Of a stretch of 64,000 bases of DNA, positions 16,025 to 24,494 are shown piece by piece. The DNA is taken from the NCBI GenBank assembly GCA_945831575.1, contig CAMACX010000007.1, positions 1 to 64,000 on the forward strand, read 5' to 3'. The DNA is from an uncultured Mediterranea sp. (GTDB lineage: Bacteria; Bacteroidota; Bacteroidia; Bacteroidales; Bacteroidaceae). The position numbers and the translations under genes are program-made. Every line of letters starts with the position of its first letter. Positions within the stretch are counted from its first letter, which is position 1. The notes under the pieces are model-generated. The model did not search any database. It was not told the DNA's origin and saw nothing but the letters and a program-made list of their open reading frames with translations.

Positions 16025-17338
16025 CTCCATATCGTAGTCCCATTGGTTGAAGTAGAGGTTGCCTCCCTCCCACTCCACTTCGCCACGCTGGAAATCGACT
16101 GTTTCACTGCGAGGATAGAGCTTGGCAGGCACAAGAGGCATACCGTAATCCTGATTGACCACCATACGCCAAGCATCAATGCCGCCCAGGAAGAACCATC
16201 TCTCTTCATCGTTGCGAGCAAAACTGGGAATGCCGAAGGACTGATCGACAGGCACCCAACCTATCCCTTCGAAATAGACCTCTGCCCAATCATGGAGATT
16301 CCATGCGCCCGGGTGCATCATGAATCCGCTCTGGAAATGTGCGGGAATACCCTGGATACGGCAAAGCGTGATGAAGAGCAGGCTCACCATACCGCAGTCG
16401 CCGTGGCGGTTGTCGAGCACGTATTCAGGAATATTCTCTACGGTAGAGTACTCGCGTGCCGAAGCCCAGGGGAAGCGGTCGTTCACAAAGCGGAAGATAC
16501 GTTGTGCCTGAAGCAACGGATTGGCTTCGCCTTCGGTGAGACGGGCCGCCAACTGACGCAGACGGGGCGAGAAGATGATGTGCTTCTCACGCTCAGCAGT
16601 GTATTCCTTATATAATGCCGATGTGGTGTCGTAAGGCAGGACATCTTCGGGCTTAAGGTTGTGCCACTCGGCCCGCGAAGTGTATTCAAAACTCTCGCTG
16701 AACACCGTAGGACGTCCCTCTTCGGCCCGCTTCTCCATATAGAGCGTACTGTGACGACATTCGGCTGGCGAGAAGAGATAGTCTGATTGACTGGCACCGA
16801 GAAACTTCACCTCGGTCTGCCGCTTGACATCGCTCCGGGGATAGGGTAACCAGCAACGGACTATCTTGCCCGCCGGTACAGCATTGGTATCTACCGTGAG
16901 CGTATAGGTGATGCGCATCCGCTTAGGTGCAACCAGTGCCTCACCACTCTCCCTGGAGGCTGCAATCACCTCGGGCAGGTGATTGTAGTTCACATCTTCG
17001 CTCCCACCGGAAGAGGGACCATCCTTCTTCAATTTGATATCAACACAGATAGAGTCCAGCCGGAAAAGATTAGGTCCGGCATTACGGAAGTAGCGCTTTT
17101 CGCCATCGATCACCATGCACTCCAAGGCACGGCTCTCCTCCCAACGGTCCATCTGTTCATCGGTCACGTCGGGGATGTACTTCTGAATGTATTGCTTCAC
17201 CTGACTGCGCGTAAGGCAGAAGTCAGCAAGCAGACGCCGGTGGAGGTCACTCTCCCAGCTATAGGCGGTGTATTCCTTCTTCGAATTGCATGCCGAGGCT
17301 ACTATCAGCAGCGCTACAGCGTAAATCAGCTTCTTCAT
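16007..17338 (-). CDS. Transglutaminase-like cysteine-peptidase-fold lipoprotein
   Basis: A 443-residue envelope lipoprotein (lipobox VASAC, Cys17). The N-terminal ~270 residues form a beta-rich domain with VRCWLPYPR-like elements, typical of bacterial transglutaminase-core proteins. The core has the complete triad: Cys315 in RHGDCGMVSLL, His349 in NLHDWAEVYF and Asp365 in WVPVDQSFG. Such domains usually hydrolyse or transfer peptide amide bonds. Its operon partners are an L-Ala-D/L-Glu epimerase and an NlpC/P60 peptidase, so I infer action on cell-wall peptides, possibly as an endopeptidase or amidase. The substrate is not shown by the sequence. Confidence 0.88.
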   Translation of the reverse strand: MKKLIYAVALLIVASACNSKKEYTAYSWESDLHRRLLADFCLTRSQVKQYIQKYIPDVTDEQMDRWEESRALECMVIDGEKRYFRNAGPNLFRLDSICVDIKLKKDGPSSGGSEDVNYNHLPEVIAASRESGEALVAPKRMRITYTLTVDTNAVPAGKIVRCWLPYPRSDVKRQTEVKFLGASQSDYLFSPAECRHSTLYMEKRAEEGRPTVFSESFEYTSRAEWHNLKPEDVLPYDTTSALYKEYTAEREKHIIFSPRLRQLAARLTEGEANPLLQAQRIFRFVNDRFPWASAREYSTVENIPEYVLDNRHGDCGMVSLLFITLCRIQGIPAHFQSGFMMHPGAWNLHDWAEVYFEGIGWVPVDQSFGIPSFARNDEERWFFLGGIDAWRMVVNQDYGMPLVPAKLYPRSETVDFQRGEVEWEGGNLYFNQWDYDMEIEYLN

Positions 17339-17350
17339 TGTTTCTTAAGT

Positions 17351-17371
17351 TACGAGCTATTAGCTACAAGT
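17351..17371. repeat. Short heptamer tract, reverse orientation of the TAGCTYG family
   Basis: Three 7-bp units (TACGAGC, TATTAGC, TACAAGT) fill the gap between the epimerase stop and the transglutaminase start. Confidence 0.4.
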
Positions 17372-17377
17372 ATTGGG

Positions 17378-18556
17378 TTATTCGTTATTCACTTTTTCGA
17401 CTCCGATGCCAGGGAGGTCTGTCAAAGTAATCTTACCTTTCACTACAGTCATACCGCGGAAGCGGTCGTTGGCTATGAGCAGGTTGCCGTCCAGATCGGC
17501 AAAATCCACAGCTGGCGAGAGCTGTGCCGCAGCCGAACAGGCACAAGAAGTCTCCGTCATGCAGCCTATCATGACCCGCATACCCAGCGCACGGGCCAGG
17601 GTCATCATCTTATGCGCCTCACGCATTCCGGTACACTTCATGAGCTTGATGTTGATACCACTGAATACCCCCTTCAGGGCAGCCACATCCTTGAGGCGCT
17701 GCACACTCTCATCGGCAAACACTGGCAGCGGGCTACGCTCCGTCACCCAAGCGATGTCGTCTATCTGCGCCTTGGGCATAGGTTGCTCAATCATCACGAC
17801 ACCCTTCTCCTTGAGCCAATGAATCATGTCGAGCGCATACTGCCGGTCTTTCCAACCCTGATTGGCATCAATGGCGATAGGCAGCGAAGTAACCGAGCGG
17901 ATAGTCTCAATCATCTCCTTATCGTTGTCACGGCCCAGCTTCACCTTGAGGATATTGAAGCGGTCAGCGCATTCACGGGTCTTCTGCCGCACGACATCGG
18001 GCGTATCAATCCCTATGGTAAAGGTGGTAGAAGGCGTCTTCTCCTTATCGAAGCCCCAGATCTTGTACCAAGGAGCCTGAAGCAACTTACCCACCAGGTC
18101 ATGAAGCGCAATATCCACGGCAGTCTTCGCCGCAGCATTGCCCTCATCCAGACCATCCATATAGGTGAGTATTTCCTCCATCTTGAAGGGGTCATCAAAC
18201 TGCCCGATGCACTCCTGCACCCGCTTAAGGAAGGCCATCACACTCTCCACCGTACCCAACTCCTTAGCTAGATAGGGAGGCATGGAGGCTTCACCGTAAC
18301 CTACGATACCGTCATACTCCAGCTCCACCTGCACATCGGGGGTCGTGGAGCGTGAATAGGAGGCCACCGTGAAGACATGAGCCAACTTCAATTCGTAAGG
18401 GAAGAAGCGGAGTTCCATCTTGGGCTTAAGCCCGTGCTTGTTGATGTGAAACAGAGACGGCTTCGACTCATCAGCTGCCAGCAATCCATTCATCGCCATC
18501 CCCGAACCGATAGCAGCCAGGGCAGCAGTCTTAAGAAAATCTCTTCGGTTTTGCAT
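17378..18556 (-). CDS. Tat-exported L-Ala-D/L-Glu (dipeptide) epimerase
   Basis: Enolase-superfamily enzyme that epimerises L-Ala-D-Glu to L-Ala-L-Glu, allowing murein peptides to be degraded by ordinary peptidases. The 392-residue protein has a twin-arginine signal (NRRDFLKTAALAAIGSG), so it probably works in the periplasm, unlike cytosolic E. coli YcjG. The barrel shows ILKVKLGRD (acid/base Lys), AIDANQGW, MIEQP and FADESV (metal ligands Asp, Glu, Asp), INIKLMKCTG (second Lys) and GCMTETSCACSAA. The DxD pocket for dipeptides is normally near the C-terminus and is not resolved by eye. It lies 51 bases after the NlpC/P60 gene and 39 before the transglutaminase gene. Confidence 0.92.
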   Translation of the reverse strand: MQNRRDFLKTAALAAIGSGMAMNGLLAADESKPSLFHINKHGLKPKMELRFFPYELKLAHVFTVASYSRSTTPDVQVELEYDGIVGYGEASMPPYLAKELGTVESVMAFLKRVQECIGQFDDPFKMEEILTYMDGLDEGNAAAKTAVDIALHDLVGKLLQAPWYKIWGFDKEKTPSTTFTIGIDTPDVVRQKTRECADRFNILKVKLGRDNDKEMIETIRSVTSLPIAIDANQGWKDRQYALDMIHWLKEKGVVMIEQPMPKAQIDDIAWVTERSPLPVFADESVQRLKDVAALKGVFSGINIKLMKCTGMREAHKMMTLARALGMRVMIGCMTETSCACSAAAQLSPAVDFADLDGNLLIANDRFRGMTVVKGKITLTDLPGIGVEKVNNE

Positions 18557-18594
18557 ATGTTAAATTTGTTAGATTTGAAGTTTGTGCTGATCAT

Positions 18595-18622
18595 TTATCA
18601 CAAACCACTAATCACCAGTCAC
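18595..18622. repeat. Heptamer-periodic tract overlapping a stop codon
   Basis: Four 7-bp units (TTATCAC, AAACCAC, TAATCAC, CAGTCAC) run through the stop codon (18608-18610) of the NlpC/P60 gene, so the last codons (VTGD) are part of the repeat. Confidence 0.55.
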
Positions 18623-19825
18623 TGCATAGAAAGCATTGGTAGCCGTGGTATTGAGTTCCTTCTCCTTATTAATATAAGGGAGAATACGGGCAGCGAAGAG
18701 CAACCGGCCCAGGTTGTAGGCATCAAAGAGCTCATCTTCGGGCAGGAGGCTGTTGATACGCACATCACCCTGGGAGTGAATGAAGCGTCCCTGGCCAATG
18801 TACATACCCACATGCACTACACGTTCCTTGCGCTCGGGTGTCGCCTTGCGGCCAAAGAAGATGAGGTCTCCCGGCAAGAGGTTGCTGCAGTCGTGAGCTA
18901 TCTCAATGCGCTCACCCTTATAGGCCTGCTGCGAAGCATCGCGGGGTATGATGATGTCATGCAAGAAGAGCGTTGTACGCATCAAGCCACTACAATCCAC
19001 ACCCTTCGATGAAGTACCTGCCCAGAGGTAAGGCACTCCCATCAGCGTCTTGGCAGTCGCGATAATCGAGGCTGCATCTTGCTTAAGCGCCTTGCGCCAC
19101 TCGGCCTCTGTCTGCGCCATGGAGCGGAGCAGATAGCCCTTGCGGCCATCCGGATAGCTCACAGCAAAGAAGGCCCCCTTGCGCCCCTCGTAGCGGAAAC
19201 GATTGCCTGCCACCACATCACTCACCGTCTGCGACTTCACGTCAGGAGCGGAATAGACAAACCCATAATGAGCAGTGACAATCACCTTCTCAGCAGCATT
19301 CCATGCAGCGAGTTCCTCTCGCGTCACCGGATGAATACCCACGCGATGCACCCAGGCAATATAGCGGTCAGGAGTCTGCACACGATACCAACCATCGTGT
19401 TCCAGCACCCTGACGGGCATACCCATCAAGGCTTGTGTCATCATCTCAGAGGAGAAGTCCCCCTCTGCGCGAAGGTTACACACCGAGACATTGACAATGC
19501 CCCACACCTTCCCCTCCAGCGGCTCAGCATCGGGGAGCAACTTCAGGCAATCCATCACTTCGTAGCCCTTCTTACGCAACTCACTGACCAGAGCCTGCTT
19601 GGCCTCAGGAGAGGTAGTGACTCCACGGAGCATGACATGATGGTCAGCTAATGAGTAATCCACATCGAAGAGTTCAACCCTTCGGTCAGGGGCATAAATG
19701 CGTTTCAGACTGTCATTAAGCTGGGCCACCTCTTGCGGCAGTACCCGGTCACTCGCCTTAGCACCGCCCACAGCAGGAAGCGCCATCAGCATCAAGGCCA
19801 TCAGAAATTTACAATTCTTCATCAT
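18608..19825 (-). CDS. NlpC/P60-family peptidase with SH3-like domains
   Basis: Exported gamma-D-glutamyl-L-diamino-acid endopeptidase type enzyme that trims cell-wall peptides. The product is 405 residues from the first of two adjacent ATGs (the second, 19822, gives 404). Numbering from the second ATG: signal peptide 1-22; N-terminal region with LKRIYAPDRRVELFDV; bacterial SH3 domains (about 130-235, with VRVLEHDGWYRVQTPDRYIAWV and SDVVAGNRFRYEG); NlpC/P60 domain from about 250. Catalytic residues are Cys277 (GVDCSGLMR), His337 (VVHVGMYIG) and His349 (RFIHSQG). Released L-Ala-D-Glu is the substrate of the epimerase encoded next, so the operon order matches a pathway order. Confidence 0.93.
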   Translation of the reverse strand: MMKNCKFLMALMLMALPAVGGAKASDRVLPQEVAQLNDSLKRIYAPDRRVELFDVDYSLADHHVMLRGVTTSPEAKQALVSELRKKGYEVMDCLKLLPDAEPLEGKVWGIVNVSVCNLRAEGDFSSEMMTQALMGMPVRVLEHDGWYRVQTPDRYIAWVHRVGIHPVTREELAAWNAAEKVIVTAHYGFVYSAPDVKSQTVSDVVAGNRFRYEGRKGAFFAVSYPDGRKGYLLRSMAQTEAEWRKALKQDAASIIATAKTLMGVPYLWAGTSSKGVDCSGLMRTTLFLHDIIIPRDASQQAYKGERIEIAHDCSNLLPGDLIFFGRKATPERKERVVHVGMYIGQGRFIHSQGDVRINSLLPEDELFDAYNLGRLLFAARILPYINKEKELNTTATNAFYAVTGD

Positions 19826-19862
19826 AACGAGACGTATTTGAGGGTTATCCAATATTTTGGAG

Positions 19863-19870
19863 CAAAATTA
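19863..19870 (-). promoter_or_regulatory. -7 element of the NlpC/P60 operon
   Basis: TAATTTTG on the minus strand, 38 bases before the first ATG. No well-spaced -33 element is seen. A T-rich dyad (TTCAA/TTGAA near 19900-19915) just upstream may end the gmk transcript. Confidence 0.35.
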
Positions 19871-19984
19871 CAACAAAATTTTGAATGAGATACATTTTTT
19901 CAAAGTTTTTTTGAAGAAAATATTGTTCTCCCTTCTTATCCCATATACTCCACGCTCTGCATCGATGAAGAGAAGAAGTAAGAA

Positions 19985-20545
19985 TTAACGCAGAAAGCGC
20001 TCTACCACGTGGAGCAATTCGCTGCTAGCGCGCTCCAGGTCATCATTGACGATGATGCAGTCGAAGTGATCGGCATACCCCAATTCAAAGGCAGCTTTGC
20101 TGATTCGCGATTCAATGACCTCAGGCGAGTCGGTACCGCGTTGTTGCAGGCGATGGCGCAACTCCTCAATCGAAGGAGGTTGGATGAAAATGGAGAGGGC
20201 CCGTTGGCCATATTGCCCCTTGATGTTGCATCCACCCAGCACATCGACATCCAATATGACATTCTGACCGGCTTCAAGCTGGCTCTCTACTTGCGAGCGC
20301 AGCGTGCCATAATAACGTCCGGGATAGACCTCCTCGTATTCCAGGAATTCACCACGTCCAATCCGTTCGGCAAACTCCTCCGGCGTCAGGAAGTAGTACT
20401 CCACGCCATGCTGCTCGATCCCCCGTGGCGGGCGACTCGTGGCAGAGACGGAGAAGTGAAGGTTCAGCGGATGCTCCATCAGCCGATGGATAAGCGTTGA
20501 CTTGCCCGAGCCAGAAGGGGCAGAGATAATGATGATTTTTGGCAT
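19985..20545 (-). CDS. gmk: Guanylate kinase
   Basis: Phosphorylates GMP to GDP using ATP. At 186 residues from the ATG 20545 it matches the family length. The P-loop is SAPSGSGKST. The GMP-binding region follows with FSVSATSRPPRGIEQHGVEYYFLT, EFLEYEEVYPGRYYGT and the lid/core IFIQPPSIEELRHRLQQRGTD. An in-frame upstream start would add a non-conserved extension. It follows yicC by 59 bases, a pairing common in bacteria. Confidence 0.96.
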   Translation of the reverse strand: MPKIIIISAPSGSGKSTLIHRLMEHPLNLHFSVSATSRPPRGIEQHGVEYYFLTPEEFAERIGRGEFLEYEEVYPGRYYGTLRSQVESQLEAGQNVILDVDVLGGCNIKGQYGQRALSIFIQPPSIEELRHRLQQRGTDSPEVIESRISKAAFELGYADHFDCIIVNDDLERASSELLHVVERFLR

Positions 20546-20604
20546 AGTGTGATGGGATAATATTACATTAGCTATAGGGTTATTCATTCAATCCTTGAGG
20601 ATAC

Positions 20605-21483
20605 TTACATGACATTCAGGACTTGTTCCTTGATCTGCTCCAGCTCATCCTTCATTTGGACGACTATATTCTGCATCTCGGCATGATTACTCTTGCTTCC
20701 CAGGGTATTGATTTCACGTCCCATCTCTTGTGCAATGAAGCCCAGCTTCTTGCCCTGTCCATGTCCGTTCTCCATCGTAGCAACAAAATAAGTGAGGTGA
20801 TTGGCCAGCCGTTGCTTCTCTTCGTTCACGTCCAGTTTCTCGATGTAATAAATCAGTTCCTGCTCCAGCCGATTTTTGTCATAATCGACGTCGATGCTCT
20901 TCTGCAACGCCTCCAGGATGCGGTCGCGGATTTTTCCCACGCGCTCCTTCTCATAAGGTTCTACCTCCTGCAAAAGGCCTCTGATGTTGGTAATTTTCTC
21001 TCTGAATTTCTTCTCCAGCGCAGCGCCTTCCTGACGGCGAAACTCTTCGAGACAGGCCAAAGCGTCCTCTACTCCAGCATATACGGCTGCCCACTCTTCA
21101 TCACTCAATTCGGTATTCTCTACGCGAGTCAGCACATCAGGCATACGCATCAATGTAGAGAACCAATCCTCAGGCTCAGGGATTCCCGTCAGCGTATGTA
21201 TCTCTTTGACCTGCTTATAGTAAGCCATGAGCAATTCACTGTTGATTGGGGTAGCAAGCGATGCGGCCTCATTCTTCTCCACCCAGAGGGTAAAGTCCAC
21301 CTTACCTCGCTCCAGACGGCGAGCAATCTCGTTGCGCAACTCTATCTCCTTCTCACGATAGAGCGGAGCTACACGAGTGGAGAGATCAAGTGCTTTACTA
21401 TTGAGAGACTTAATCTCTATGTTCACTTTTTTATCACTAAGTACCACGGTAGCTTTACCGTAGCCAGTCATTGATTGTATCAT
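20605..21483 (-). CDS. yicC: YicC/YloC-family endoribonuclease
   Basis: Member of the YicC family, shown in E. coli to act as an RNase that affects small-RNA stability. The 292-residue protein has the conserved N-terminus MIQSMTGYGKA, followed by IEIKSLNSKALDLSTR. The C-terminal DUF1732 domain ends GKKLGFIAQEMGREINTLGSKSNH, then MKDELEQIKEQVLNVM. The central part is coiled-coil-like. It is divergent from tsaB, with back-to-back promoters. Confidence 0.93.
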   Translation of the reverse strand: MIQSMTGYGKATVVLSDKKVNIEIKSLNSKALDLSTRVAPLYREKEIELRNEIARRLERGKVDFTLWVEKNEAASLATPINSELLMAYYKQVKEIHTLTGIPEPEDWFSTLMRMPDVLTRVENTELSDEEWAAVYAGVEDALACLEEFRRQEGAALEKKFREKITNIRGLLQEVEPYEKERVGKIRDRILEALQKSIDVDYDKNRLEQELIYYIEKLDVNEEKQRLANHLTYFVATMENGHGQGKKLGFIAQEMGREINTLGSKSNHAEMQNIVVQMKDELEQIKEQVLNVM

Positions 21484-21503
21484 AATGCTTCTTAAGTTTT
21501 GTG

Positions 21504-21511
21504 CAAAAATA
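21504..21511 (-). promoter_or_regulatory. -7 element of yicC-gmk
   Basis: TATTTTTG on the minus strand, 20 bases before the yicC ATG, matching the consensus exactly. No clear -33 element. Confidence 0.45.
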
Positions 21512-21543
21512 CGTGATTATTTTAATAAATGGAAATAATCCGC

Positions 21544-21551
21544 TATTTTTG
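21544..21551 (+). promoter_or_regulatory. -7 element of the tsaB-rseP gene run
   Basis: TATTTTTG, 20 bases before the tsaB ATG, an exact consensus. The yicC -7 element faces the other way 32 bases upstream. Confidence 0.5.
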
Positions 21552-21571
21552 TAGCTTGAAAATTAAAAATC

Positions 21572-22267
21572 ATGTCGAGAATATTGCATATTGAGACCTC
21601 CACACAGGCCTGTTCGGTGGCCGTAAGCGAAGATGGGCAGACCCTCTTCTCGCAGGAGGATTTGGATGGACCCAACCACAATGTGAAGTTGGGCGTGTAT
21701 GTTGACGAAGCCTTGTCGTTTGCCGACAGCCATGCTATGCCGCTGGATGCCGTGGCCGTAAGCTGCGGTCCGGGGTCATATACAGGACTGCGTATCGGCG
21801 TGTCCATGGCCAAAGGGGTGTGCTATGGCCGTAACCTGCGTCTTATCGGGCTGCCTACCCTACAAGTGATGAGCGTGCCCGTGCTACTCTATCACGACGA
21901 GGTGGAGGAGGATGCCCTACTCTGCCCCATGATTGATGCCCGCCGGATGGAGGTCTATGCCGCCCTCTACGACAGGGCATTGCGCCCTGTCCGTGAGACA
22001 CAAGCAGACATCGTGACGGCAGATACCTACCGCGAATACCTCAACCGGCGACCGGTCTATTTCTTCGGTGGCGGCGCGGAGAAATGCAAGGAGGTACTTA
22101 CTCACCCCAATGCCCGCTTCATCGACGGCATCCGCCCGCTGGCACGCCACATGTGCCCTCTGGCCGAGAAAGCTATCGCCTTGGAGCAGTACGAAGATGT
22201 GGCCTACTTTGAGCCCTTCTACCTGAAGGAGTTCGTAGCCGGTAAGCCAAAGAATCTGCTTGCGTAA
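21572..22267 (+). CDS. tsaB: tRNA threonylcarbamoyladenosine biosynthesis protein TsaB
   Basis: Partner that activates TsaD in making t6A37 on ANN-decoding tRNAs. The 231-residue ASKHA-fold protein begins ILHIETSTQACSVAV and contains the signature AVSCGPGSYTGLRIGVSMAKG, then IGLPTLQVM and PMIDARRMEVYAALYD. It begins a same-strand run of six genes (tsaB, DUF4290, rimM, M23, dxr, rseP) with short gaps. Confidence 0.95.
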   Translation: MSRILHIETSTQACSVAVSEDGQTLFSQEDLDGPNHNVKLGVYVDEALSFADSHAMPLDAVAVSCGPGSYTGLRIGVSMAKGVCYGRNLRLIGLPTLQVMSVPVLLYHDEVEEDALLCPMIDARRMEVYAALYDRALRPVRETQADIVTADTYREYLNRRPVYFFGGGAEKCKEVLTHPNARFIDGIRPLARHMCPLAEKAIALEQYEDVAYFEPFYLKEFVAGKPKNLLA

Positions 22268-22303
22268 GAAAACAATATTAATAATGAATAACAACTCATT
22301 TTT

Positions 22304-22936
22304 ATGTTACAATACAATACCCAAAAGAAGAAAATGGCGCTGCCCGAATATGGACGCAGCATACAGAACATGGTGGATCATGCCGTAACCATTGCTGACC
22401 GTGAAGAGCGCCAACGCTGTGCGAACACTATCATCACCATCATGGGCAACATGTTCCCCCCCCAGCAACGCGAAGGAGAAGACTTCGAACACAAGCTGTG
22501 GGACCATCTGGCCATCATGAGTGACTTTAAGCTGGACATAGATTACCCTTTCGAGATTCTGGCTAAGGAGCGTATGCAGAAGTCCCCCCAACCCGTGCCG
22601 TATGCACAGTCACACATCCGCTTCCGTCATTATGGCCGCCTGGTGGAGCACCTGATCCAGAAAGCCTGCGATATGCCACAAGGCGATGAGAAGATGAACC
22701 TGCTGGCCATGCTATGCAACCAGATGAAGAAAGACTACATCACCTGGAACAAAGACACCATCGACAATGCAAAGATCAATCAGGACCTGATGGAGCTAAG
22801 CCGCGGAAGGCTCTCCATCACACCCGAACTGGCAGAACTCATGGATCGCCGCGTGGCACAGAACTTCCGTTCCAAGGGACCTCAGTCACGCAACAACCAA
22901 GGTGCTCCTGGCAATCGCAACAAAAAGAAATTTTAA
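22304..22936 (+). CDS. DUF4290 protein
   Basis: A 210-residue cytosolic protein of unknown function, found in Bacteroidetes. The N-terminus contains LPEYGRSIQNMVDHAVTIADREERQRCANTII, with DHLAIMSDFKLDIDYPFEI after it. The C-terminus is basic and low-complexity (RSKGPQSRNNQGAPGNRNKKKF), suggesting RNA or nucleic-acid contact. Its place between tsaB and rimM hints at translation or RNA processing, but that is inference from context only. Confidence 0.88.
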   Translation: MLQYNTQKKKMALPEYGRSIQNMVDHAVTIADREERQRCANTIITIMGNMFPPQQREGEDFEHKLWDHLAIMSDFKLDIDYPFEILAKERMQKSPQPVPYAQSHIRFRHYGRLVEHLIQKACDMPQGDEKMNLLAMLCNQMKKDYITWNKDTIDNAKINQDLMELSRGRLSITPELAELMDRRVAQNFRSKGPQSRNNQGAPGNRNKKKF

Positions 22937-22996
22937 AGCCACAAATTCAACGGATGGACTATGGTAGCAAATATATAATGGATAGGAGATTGACTA

Positions 22997-23539
22997 GTGA
23001 TTAAGAAAGAGGAGGTCTATCGCATTGGGATATTCAATAAGCCCCATGGCGTTAAGGGTGAATTGCAGTTTTCCTTCACCGATGACATATTCGACAAGGT
23101 GGAGGCTGATTGCCTGATTTGCCTGATGGATGGCATCTTGGTGCCGTTCTACATTGAGGAGTACCGTTTCCGCTCCGACAGTGCCGCATTAATCAAACTG
23201 GAAGGAGTAGATACAGCCGAGCAAGCCCGCCGCTTTACCAACGTAGAGGTCTATTTCCCCCTTGCCCACACTGAAGACTTAGAGCCCAATGAACTGAGCT
23301 GGGACTTCTTCGTGGGTTTCCGAGTAGAGGAGGTGAACCATGGCCATCTGGGTGAAATAGAAGAGGTGGACACCACTACGATTAACACCCTGTTCATCAT
23401 CCGCAATGACAAAGGCCACGAGTGGCTCATTCCCGCCTGCGAGGAGTTTATCGTGGATATGGACACCCCTCACCGTGTCCTTACCCTCGACCTACCGGAA
23501 GGACTGATAGACATCGACAGTGCCGAACAGGCTGATTGA
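22997..23539 (+). CDS. rimM: 16S rRNA processing protein RimM
   Basis: Assists maturation of the 30S head, binding S19. The 180-residue protein has an N-terminal RimM domain ([19 protein letters not shown]) and a C-terminal PRC-barrel ([29 protein letters not shown]). The start is GTG, with GGAG 9 bases upstream; a stop codon lies two codons further up, so no ATG start is possible. trmD, its usual neighbour in Proteobacteria, is absent here. Confidence 0.95.
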   Translation: MIKKEEVYRIGIFNKPHGVKGELQFSFTDDIFDKVEADCLICLMDGILVPFYIEEYRFRSDSAALIKLEGVDTAEQARRFTNVEVYFPLAHTEDLEPNELSWDFFVGFRVEEVNHGHLGEIEEVDTTTINTLFIIRNDKGHEWLIPACEEFIVDMDTPHRVLTLDLPEGLIDIDSAEQAD

Positions 23540-23604
23540 GACCATAGCATCTACACCATACCGTACTGAGGCATGAATCAATAGCGCAAAGCAATGAAGA
23601 AGCA

Positions 23605-24471
23605 ATGAAAAAGAAAAGTAAAAGACAAAAGTTGGCTTTTTGGAAAGACATCAAGTTCAAGTACAAGCTCACCATCATCAATGAGAATACACTAGAGGAG
23701 GTGGTGGGTATCCATGTGTCAAAGCTAAACGGCATCTCCGTACTGCTCTCGGCGCTGACTGTGCTCTTTGTATTGGCCGCACTGATTATCACCTTTACGC
23801 CGTTACGCAACTACCTGCCCGGGTACATGAACAGTGAAATCCGTGCGCAGGTGGTGGAGAACGCCTTGAAAGTAGATTCGCTGCAGCTCTTTATTGACAG
23901 GCAAAACCTCTACATGGCCAACATCAAAGACATCTTGAGTGGAGAAGTCAAGGCTGACACGGTACACTCCATTGATTCGCTCACTGCACTTCGGGGTGAC
24001 TCCCTCATGGAGCGCACCCGACGCGAAGAGGCCTTCCGCAAGCAATACGAAGAGCAAGAGCGCTACAACCTGACCAATCCTTCACCCACTGCCAACCGCG
24101 AAGGTATCATCTTCTTCTGCCCTACACGAGGCATGGTTACCTCTGCGTTTGATGCCGACCACCGGCACTATGGCACCGACATTGCGGCCAATCCGGGTGA
24201 AAGTGTAGTAGCCACCCTCGATGGTGTGGTTGTGATGAGTAGCTACACAGCCGAGACGGGATATGTCGTGGTGCTTCAGCACAACCGTGAGTTTGTGTCG
24301 GTCTATAAGCATTGCCAGTCACTGCTCTGCAAAGAGGGAGATAAGGTAAAGGCTGGCGAAGTGATTGCCCTGACAGGCAACAGCGGGGAACTGACCACGG
24401 GTCCTCACCTCCACTTCGAACTCTGGCAGGGAGGACGAGCCGTCAATCCCGAACATTATATCGTATTCTAA
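23605..24471 (+). CDS. M23-family (LytM) peptidoglycan endopeptidase, membrane-anchored
   Basis: A 288-residue protein with a short basic cytosolic start, one membrane helix (about 43-65, ISVLLSALTVLFVLAALIITF), a coiled-coil stretch (to about 150) and a C-terminal LytM domain. The zinc motif is intact: HYGTDIA (His and Asp ligands) and HLHFE near the end, with VVVLQHNREFVSVYKH between them. It is therefore a probably active D,D- or glycyl endopeptidase rather than an inactive EnvC/NlpD type. It lies between rimM and dxr, a layout I recall as common in Bacteroidetes. Confidence 0.93.
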   Translation: MKKKSKRQKLAFWKDIKFKYKLTIINENTLEEVVGIHVSKLNGISVLLSALTVLFVLAALIITFTPLRNYLPGYMNSEIRAQVVENALKVDSLQLFIDRQNLYMANIKDILSGEVKADTVHSIDSLTALRGDSLMERTRREEAFRKQYEEQERYNLTNPSPTANREGIIFFCPTRGMVTSAFDADHRHYGTDIAANPGESVVATLDGVVVMSSYTAETGYVVVLQHNREFVSVYKHCQSLLCKEGDKVKAGEVIALTGNSGELTTGPHLHFELWQGGRAVNPEHYIVF

Positions 24472-24494
24472 TACCTTATATAATATATTGAGAA

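Noticed and set aside
16979..18271. Long plus-strand open frame (430 codons)
   Set aside because: It lies antisense to the transglutaminase and epimerase genes, which have complete catalytic motifs; its translation shows no motif and is an artefact of GC-rich codon use.
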